A stretch of 6,241 bases of DNA from an uncultured Ruminococcus sp. (GTDB lineage Bacteria > Bacillota > Clostridia > Oscillospirales > Ruminococcaceae): contig CALGTT010000495.1 of NCBI GenBank assembly GCA_937901485.1, positions 1 through 6,241 of the forward strand, given 5' to 3'. Position numbers and translations under genes: made by a program. The notes beneath the pieces were generated by a model that did not search any database, had not been told where the DNA came from, and saw only the letters and a list, made by a program, of their open reading frames with translations. This document shows, in pieces, positions 1 to 4,716 of the stretch. Positions within the stretch are counted from its first letter, which is position 1; the number at the start of each line of letters is the position of its first letter.

Positions 1-6
1 TTTGAT

Positions 7-75
7 GTTGAAAATAGGGATGTTTTAGAAATAAGTGGTTATTGAGGGTGCACTAGTTATTATTTCGTTTTCAAC
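7..75. repeat. 8-bp inverted repeat upstream of cas3
   Basis: GTTGAAAA at 7-14 is the exact reverse complement of TTTTCAAC at 68-75, with 53 bases between the arms. The right arm touches the TATAAA at 76-81. It could be a split operator for a repressor of the cas operon. An 8-base AT-rich match across 53 bases can also occur by chance, so the functional reading is weak. Confidence 0.25.
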
Positions 76-117
76 TATAAAACAAATCAGCACAACCCTG
101 GATATTGCTGAAAGATT

Positions 118-123
118 GGAGGG
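118..123 (+). promoter_or_regulatory. Ribosome binding site deciding the cas3 start
   Basis: GGAGGG lies 5 bases before the ATG at 129. The longest open frame begins with a TTG at 105, which has no such site before it. The ATG at 129 is therefore preferred, and it gives a protein of 800 residues. Confidence 0.75.
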
Positions 124-128
124 ATGGT

Positions 129-2531
129 ATGACGGAAAGTATTCAGAAAAATCTGATTGCCAAAACAGGCAGTGACACATCCGAATGGCTTTCGCTGACA
201 GTGCATCTGTGTGATACGGCGGAAATGATGAAATATCTTGTTCGGAAATATGCATCTCCATCCTTTGCTGATTCCTGCGGTCTGACGCAGGAAATGCTGG
301 AGGATACTGCTGTTTTTCTTGCGGCTGTGCATGACATTGGAAAGGCATCTATTGGATTTCAGTTTAAAATCTCCCGTGCATTGCCGGAACTGCGTTCCAG
401 ACTCGAACACTGCGGACTGCATTTTCCGGACAGCTATGATGCCGAAAAACTCCGGAAAACACCGCATGGGCTGGCGGGGGAAGTGGTTTTGTTGTCTCTT
501 GGATGCCCGAAGGAAATTGCAGCAGTTGTCGGCGCACATCATGGTGTTCCATGTAAAAAAGAGGAAATCAGGGATCAGAATCTCGACCAGCCGTATAGGG
601 ATATTGTCGGCAAAGAGAATTATTTCGGAAAGGAGAAGGAACAAAACCGACCGTTGCTGGAAGCAGTCTGGCGCAGAATTCTGGAAGATGCACTGCGGCA
701 AAGCAATTTCTCAGCTATTGACGAGCTTCCCAATCTCAGTCATCATGCGCAGGTGTTATTGACAGGACTGCTCATCATGGCGGACTGGCTTGCAAGCAAT
801 ACGGAATATTTTCCCCTGATGTACTGGGAGGACGATGCAGCGGAAGTTTCCAGCCGCATCCGTGCGCAGAACGCATGGGATTACATTGATTTTACGACAA
901 TGTGGAAGAGCGGACGGCTGCAATTCCCCGATGCGGAATTTGAAGAATTTTTCGGATTCATGCCGAATAGTGTCCAACAGGCAGTTGTGCAGGCGTTGGA
1001 ATCCGCACAGCAGCCCGGCATCATGATTCTTGAAGCTCCGATGGGGTGCGGAAAAACAGAAGCGGCACTTGCGGCGGCGGAGCTTATGGCAGCAAAACTG
1101 CATAAAAACGGTCTGTTTTTCGGGCTTCCGACACAGGCAACGGCGAACGGCATTTTCCCGCGCATCATGGATTGGTGTGAGCAGCAGTCAGTGGACGAAT
1201 ACCATTCCATTCAGCTGCGTCATGGCAGTGCTGCTCTGAATGAGCGTTTCCAGCATATCCAGCGGAGTATCCCCGATGTGGAAACAGACAGCGGCGTGAT
1301 CGTGCATAGATGGTTCTGCAATCCCAAGCAGGCGTGTCTTGCGGAATTTGTTGTGGCAACGGTCGATCATCTGCTGATGATGGCATTGAAACGCAAACAT
1401 GTCATGCTTCTGCATCTTGGTTTATCACAGAAAGTGGTGATCGTTGATGAGTGCCACGCCTACGATGCCTATATGAACCAATATCTGGAACGTGCACTGC
1501 AATGGCTTGGTGCATATCATACGCCGGTCATCCTTCTTTCTGCAACGCTTCCTGCAAAACGAAGAATGGCTCTGGTGCGGGCATATCTGAATCTGCAAAG
1601 CAGTGATCCGAAGCTGGAGGAAAGCTGTGCCTATCCGCTTCTCACATGGACGGACGGAACGGAGATCCATCAGCAGGAGCTGCCCTATCACGGAACACAC
1701 CGGCAGGTGCGGACGGAAACGAGAACGCTTGAAGATGCACTGCCGAACATCATATCCGCGGCGGAAAACAGCGGATGTGCAGGCGTGATCGTAAATACCG
1801 TGAAACGTGCCCAGCAGATCGCCGCTGCATTGCAGGAGCAATCGGATGCGGGAATTTTACTTTATCATGCACAGTTTACACATCCGGACAGAGCTGTGCA
1901 GGAAGAGAAGCTGCTCGAACGGATCGGAAAAAAATCCACACCACAGCAGCGTGCGAACCTGATCGTTGTCGGCACACAGGTGCTGGAACAGTCGCTTGAC
2001 ATTGACTTTGACCTGCTTGTGACGGATATTTGCCCGATGGATCTGCTTTTGCAGCGAATCGGCAGACTGCACCGGCATCCGAAACGTGATGCATTGCGAC
2101 CGCAGTCCCTGCGTGATCCTCTCTGCATTGTACTGAAAGATGAAATGGAGTCGGAAACCTCCGGTACACGGCATATTTATGGAGACTGGCTTCTGGAGGA
2201 AACGCTTGCACAGCTGCCGGAACAGGTGGCACTGCCGGATGATATTTCCGTGCTGGTGCAGCAGGTTTATGGTGCGGAGGATGACAGCAGGGCATTTGCG
2301 GCACATCATTTGCAGCAGGAGAAGCTGAAAAGCCGTGCAAAGGCATTTCTGCTTGACAAGGTTAGCAAAAAGGAAATGCACAATATGCTGGACAGATATA
2401 TCAGCAACAGCAAGGATGATGCCAAAGACGGAAGACACTTCGTCCATGCGGATTGTCTGCGATGCAGCAGGGGACGGTGTTCCTGTGCAGGATATGCCGA
2501 TTTCGTTCTCGCCGCTGCACAGACAGCATGA
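129..2531 (+). CDS. cas3: CRISPR-associated nuclease/helicase Cas3 (type I-E), C-terminus truncated
   Basis: Cas3 is the effector that Cascade recruits to target DNA; it unwinds and shreds the displaced strand. The N-terminal HD nuclease domain shows His26, the His68-Asp69 pair in AAVHDIGKAS, His113 in TPHGLAGE and His137-His138 in GAHHG. The helicase has Walker A PMGCGKT (Lys309), the DECH box at 440-443, motif III SAT at 471-473 and motif VI QRIGRLHRH from residue 642. Length is 800 residues, while family members usually run near 900. Native-looking sequence reaches about residue 765 (NMLDRYISNSKDDAK), where related proteins continue into a C-terminal domain. The last 35 or so residues, including CLRCSRGRCSC, do not look like Cas3; they are an out-of-frame reading of a cas5e remnant. 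The N-terminal two thirds look intact, but recruitment to Cascade may be lost, and no Cascade genes remain beside it. Confidence 0.93.
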   Translation: MTESIQKNLIAKTGSDTSEWLSLTVHLCDTAEMMKYLVRKYASPSFADSCGLTQEMLEDTAVFLAAVHDIGKASIGFQFKISRALPELRSRLEHCGLHFPDSYDAEKLRKTPHGLAGEVVLLSLGCPKEIAAVVGAHHGVPCKKEEIRDQNLDQPYRDIVGKENYFGKEKEQNRPLLEAVWRRILEDALRQSNFSAIDELPNLSHHAQVLLTGLLIMADWLASNTEYFPLMYWEDDAAEVSSRIRAQNAWDYIDFTTMWKSGRLQFPDAEFEEFFGFMPNSVQQAVVQALESAQQPGIMILEAPMGCGKTEAALAAAELMAAKLHKNGLFFGLPTQATANGIFPRIMDWCEQQSVDEYHSIQLRHGSAALNERFQHIQRSIPDVETDSGVIVHRWFCNPKQACLAEFVVATVDHLLMMALKRKHVMLLHLGLSQKVVIVDECHAYDAYMNQYLERALQWLGAYHTPVILLSATLPAKRRMALVRAYLNLQSSDPKLEESCAYPLLTWTDGTEIHQQELPYHGTHRQVRTETRTLEDALPNIISAAENSGCAGVIVNTVKRAQQIAAALQEQSDAGILLYHAQFTHPDRAVQEEKLLERIGKKSTPQQRANLIVVGTQVLEQSLDIDFDLLVTDICPMDLLLQRIGRLHRHPKRDALRPQSLRDPLCIVLKDEMESETSGTRHIYGDWLLEETLAQLPEQVALPDDISVLVQQVYGAEDDSRAFAAHHLQQEKLKSRAKAFLLDKVSKKEMHNMLDRYISNSKDDAKDGRHFVHADCLRCSRGRCSCAGYADFVLAAAQTA
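2405..2446. other. Probable deletion junction between cas3 and cas5e
   Basis: Left of this interval the cas3 frame encodes recognisable Cas3 (HNMLDRYISNSK). Right of it the next frame encodes the Cas5e-like C-terminus. The genes that normally lie between them (the cas3 end, cas8e, cse2, cas7e and most of cas5e) are missing, which I infer to be about 4 kb. No insertion sequence or long repeat is visible at the join, which suggests a simple deletion or an assembly collapse. The exact base cannot be fixed without an intact relative. Confidence 0.6.
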
Positions 2532-2595
2532 ATTCCGGATGGTGCAGGAGGAAATCATCTTCTCCGATGAACATGATCCGATGGCAGAATTGTGA
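2425..2595 (+). pseudogene. cas5e: 3' remnant of cas5e (Cascade subunit), fused out of frame to cas3
   Basis: In the frame that ends with TGA at 2593-2595, the translation reads MRIVCDAAGDGVPVQDMPIS followed by FSPLHRQHEFRMV. From memory of the family this matches the C-terminus of Cas5e, which typically has a D-x-P-[VI]-S-F-x-P-x-H-R-x-[YH] pattern close to its end. Only some 55 codons of about 220-240 remain, and there is no start codon or ribosome site for them. The position directly before cas6e is where cas5e normally sits in I-E operons. The left boundary is approximate, since the junction with cas3 lies somewhere around 2405-2446. The assignment rests on remembered motif similarity, not on an alignment. 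Confidence 0.7.
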
Positions 2596-2603
2596 GGTGA
2601 CGT

Positions 2604-3227
2604 ATGTATTTATCAAGAATGAAGCTGGATATATCCAGAAGACAGACCATGAAAGCACTCGCTTCTCCGAATCTGTTCCATGGTGCAATTGAAAGCTGCG
2701 AAACAGAAGGCAGAAGCCGGAAGCTTTGGCGGATTGATACCTTGGGCGGTGTACCGCATCTGTTGATTCTGAGCGAAACGCAGCTGGATTTTTCGTCCGC
2801 CGCACAGCAGTTCTGCACGGATACGGCTGTGGAATCAAAATGCTATGATCCATTCCTGTCCCGCATCACAGCGGACAGCCGCTGGCGGTTCCGGCTGTGT
2901 GCAAATCCCACAATTCAGAAAAAATACGGTGATGGACGAGGAAAGGTGCTGGCACATATCACCACTGCATTTCAGGAAGAATGGCTGAAGAAACAATCCG
3001 AAAAACATGGTTTTTCTCTGAATGCAGAGGAATTTCTGGTGACCGGATCGCAGTGGTATCGTTTCCGCAAGGGGGCAGACCGTCAGAATGTAAGGATGCT
3101 TGCTGTGACCTATGAGGGAATACTGACCGTTACCGATGCGGATGCATTCCGCAAGGCTCTGACACAGGGCATCGGACGAGAAAAAGCCTATGGCATGGGA
3201 ATGCTCACCATTGCCAGCATACGGTGA
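2604..3227 (+). CDS. cas6e: CRISPR pre-crRNA endoribonuclease Cas6e (Cse3/CasE)
   Basis: Cas6e cuts the array transcript at the base of each repeat hairpin and normally stays bound to the crRNA 3' end as part of Cascade. The 207-residue product is close to the usual 200-220. It starts MYLSRMKL, like the MYLS start of E. coli CasE. His26 in LFHGAIES is the likely catalytic histidine. RFRLCANPT at 95-103 is the family's conserved central strand. The glycine-rich RNA-binding segment GIGREKAYGMGMLTIA lies at 189-204, near the end, so both termini look complete. GAGGTGA at 2594-2600 gives the ribosome site and overlaps the stop of the cas5e remnant. The stop codon overlaps the GTG of cas1, which suggests coupled translation. 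It appears to be one of two undamaged cas genes here. Confidence 0.93.
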   Translation: MYLSRMKLDISRRQTMKALASPNLFHGAIESCETEGRSRKLWRIDTLGGVPHLLILSETQLDFSSAAQQFCTDTAVESKCYDPFLSRITADSRWRFRLCANPTIQKKYGDGRGKVLAHITTAFQEEWLKKQSEKHGFSLNAEEFLVTGSQWYRFRKGADRQNVRMLAVTYEGILTVTDADAFRKALTQGIGREKAYGMGMLTIASIR

Positions 3228-3781
3228 ATGCGATGCAGAACGGAATGAAAAAACCGGAGCTGCAGCAGCTTCGGGGGCGTGAGGGCGCGAGAATGCGGAA
3301 GATCTACCGCGAACAGTCGCACAAGTGGAATGTGCCATGGCATGGCAGGAACTACGATGCGGAGGATTTTGCATCCAGTGATCCTGTCAATCAGGCATTA
3401 TCCGCAGGAAACGTCTGCCTGTACGGTCTTGCAAGTGCAGTGATCACTGCACTTGGATGTTCTGTCGGGCTGGGGTTTGTCCATGTTGGTCACGAGTTCT
3501 CGTTTGCCTACGATATTGCGGATCTCTACAAAGCGGAAATCACCATTCCGATCGCGTTTGAGATCGCCGCAGAGAATCCGCCGGAACTGCCCAACGTTGT
3601 CCGCCGCAGAGTGAGGGACAGCTTTGCAAAAACACATATTCTCGAACGAATGGTGCGGGACATCAAATACCTGCTTTCGGAAGAAAATGAAGCCGAACCG
3701 GAACAGGCACTCTATCTCTGGGATAATGTGCGTGAGCATGTGGATTTCGGCGTATCCTATGGTAAGGAGGCGGACGAATGA
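3224..3781 (+). CDS. cas1: CRISPR integrase Cas1 (type I-E), N-terminal domain deleted
   Basis: Cas1, in complex with Cas2, inserts new spacers at the leader end of the array. This 185-residue product carries the C-terminal catalytic domain. Glu20 in LRGREGARMRK, His87 in GFVHVGHE, and Asp97 and Asp100 in YDIADLYK correspond to Glu141, His208, Asp218 and Asp221 of E. coli Cas1, and the Glu-His spacing of 67 is identical. Family members are about 300 residues long, so roughly 120 residues are missing, namely the N-terminal beta domain that forms the dimer and contacts Cas2 and DNA. The first residues (MKKPELQ) could be the native N-terminus joined in frame to the catalytic domain. The GTG start overlaps the cas6e stop (GTGA), and no good ribosome site is seen, so translation is probably coupled; ATG at 3245 is an alternative. 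Integration activity is doubtful. Confidence 0.88.
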   Translation: MNAMQNGMKKPELQQLRGREGARMRKIYREQSHKWNVPWHGRNYDAEDFASSDPVNQALSAGNVCLYGLASAVITALGCSVGLGFVHVGHEFSFAYDIADLYKAEITIPIAFEIAAENPPELPNVVRRRVRDSFAKTHILERMVRDIKYLLSEENEAEPEQALYLWDNVREHVDFGVSYGKEADE

Positions 3782-4644
3782 TCGTCATAACCATGTCGAA
3801 CTGTCCGTCGAAGCTTCGCGGCGATCTGTCCCTGTGGCTGATGGAAATCAATACGGGGGTTTATGTCGGGCAAGTGAATGCACGCGTCAGAGAAGCACTG
3901 TGGAAGCGTGTCTGCGAGAATCTTCGTGATGGTCAGGCAACAATGGTATTCACAACGAATAATGAGCAGCACATGGAATTTTATGTGCATAATACAAGCT
4001 GGAAACCAGTGGATTACGACGGTATGAAGCTAATGAAACGTCCGCTCACAAGCTCGGCTGTGGATTTAGCCGCCCTGCCGATGGGATTCAGCACAGCTGC
4101 AAAGCAAAGAATGGGCAGGCGGCGCAGAAACAGGGAACAGCAGAATTCTTATTTTGTGATCGATCTTGAAACCACGGGCTTGTCCCATGAAAAGGATCAT
4201 ATCATTGAAATCGGAATGCTGGAAGTGAAGGATGATGTATGCATTGCGGAATACGAATGGCTGATCCGGACAGATGCTGAAATTCCGGAAGACATTACGC
4301 GTCTGACAGGATTGAACAAAACGGATCTTGAAACGCATGGCATTCTGATCAAGGACGCATTGCATGAACTTCTTGAACGGACAAAATTCAGAAACGCGGT
4401 ATTTTATCATGCGAATTTTGACTGCTTGTTTCTGGAAATGGCGTGCCGGAACAATGGATTGCCCGCACCGGATTTTAGAATAACGGATGCGATGCAGTAT
4501 GCCAAAAACCGATTCAAGGGACTTAGAAACTACAAGCTGGAGACAGTTGCTGAAGCGATGGGGATTATGACACCCCAGAAACACAGGGCACTTGATGACT
4601 GCAAACTGCTGCTGGAGGTCTGGAAGAAACTGAATGAAATATGA
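3778..4644 (+). CDS. cas2: Cas2-DnaQ fusion: Cas2e with a C-terminal DEDDh 3'-5' exonuclease
   Basis: Residues 1-90 are Cas2 of the I-E kind (MIVITMSNCPSKLRGDLSLW, then GVYVGQVNARVRE and PVDYDGMKL), the structural partner of Cas1 in spacer acquisition. A basic linker follows (about 91-123, with GRRRRNR at 113-119). Residues 125-288 are a DnaQ-type exonuclease with Exo I FVIDLETTGL (Asp129, Glu131), Exo II YHANFDCLF (Asp215) and Exo III HRALDD (His269, Asp274), so the full DEDDh set is present. In such fusions the exonuclease is thought to trim prespacer 3' ends, partly through the PAM-side overhang, before integration. E. coli Cas2 alone is 94 residues; 288 fits the fused form known from streptococcal I-E systems. 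AAGGAGG at 3764-3770 gives a strong ribosome site, and the ATG overlaps the cas1 stop (ATGA). The gene looks intact although its partner cas1 is damaged. Confidence 0.95.
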   Translation: MIVITMSNCPSKLRGDLSLWLMEINTGVYVGQVNARVREALWKRVCENLRDGQATMVFTTNNEQHMEFYVHNTSWKPVDYDGMKLMKRPLTSSAVDLAALPMGFSTAAKQRMGRRRRNREQQNSYFVIDLETTGLSHEKDHIIEIGMLEVKDDVCIAEYEWLIRTDAEIPEDITRLTGLNKTDLETHGILIKDALHELLERTKFRNAVFYHANFDCLFLEMACRNNGLPAPDFRITDAMQYAKNRFKGLRNYKLETVAEAMGIMTPQKHRALDDCKLLLEVWKKLNEI

Positions 4645-4688
4645 GGTTCGTTTTTTCAGATGTGCCGATAGTAAGGGATCTTTTTAGT
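4645..4688 (+). promoter_or_regulatory. CRISPR leader, only 44 bp between cas2 and the first repeat
   Basis: The array begins 44 bases after the cas2-dnaQ stop. This side is the leader end, because the repeats read in the transcribed sense on the + strand and the cas genes lie here. The segment is T-rich (TTTTTT at 4651-4656, TTTTT at 4681-4685). GATAGT at 4667-4672 is a poor -10 without a -35 at proper spacing. No convincing promoter is seen, so the array may be read through from the cas operon, or its promoter may lie inside the 3' end of cas2-dnaQ. Confidence 0.5.
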
Positions 4689-4716
4689 CTTTTCCCCGCA
4701 CATGCGGGGGTGATCC
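4689..4716 (+). repeat. First copy of the 28-nt CRISPR repeat, with Cas6e hairpin
   Basis: The unit begins CTTTT and ends GTGATCC. CCCCGC (4694-4699) pairs with GCGGGG (4704-4709) around the loop ACAT, the same stem as in the E. coli I-E repeat. Cas6e is expected to cut just after the stem. The next crRNA would then start with a 7-base GUGAUCC handle plus the following base, which is nearly always a pyrimidine. The hairpin and handle fix the transcribed strand as +. Confidence 0.9.

Larger units (their letters stand above)
1..128 (+). promoter_or_regulatory. Upstream region of the cas operon, promoter not resolved
   Basis: This AT-rich stretch precedes cas3 and holds no convincing gene. It should contain the cas operon promoter, but I see no clear pair of boxes. 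TATAAA at 76-81 is a fair -10 candidate, but nothing like TTGACA lies 16-18 bases upstream. TTGAAA at 8-13 lacks a good -10 at the right distance. An 8-base inverted repeat (7-14 and 68-75) flanks the middle of the region. The window begins here, so the true 5' boundary of the locus is unknown. Confidence 0.4.

Noticed and set aside
105..128. TTG start at 105 for cas3, adding eight residues
   Set aside because: The ATG at 129 has GGAGGG 5 bases upstream, and the TTG has no ribosome site. The added residues mostly translate that ribosome site.
87..701. Long minus-strand open frame of 204 codons opposite cas3 (similar ones at 1857-2558 and 2401-2853)
   Set aside because: They lie antisense to genes with clear family motifs, have no recognisable domains or ribosome sites, and are rich in the Cys, His, Arg and Phe typical of shadow frames.
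2434..2500. Cys-rich CLRCSRGRCSC near the end of the cas3 frame, resembling a zinc ribbon
   Set aside because: The same bases in the neighbouring frame encode a convincing Cas5e C-terminus, so the cysteine pattern is most likely an out-of-frame by-product.
2405..3250. Transposon or insertion sequence as cause of the two deletions
   Set aside because: No transposase, terminal inverted repeats or target duplications are visible at either junction. Loose similarity between the two junctions (GATGC near 2418 and 3232) is too short to support recombination.
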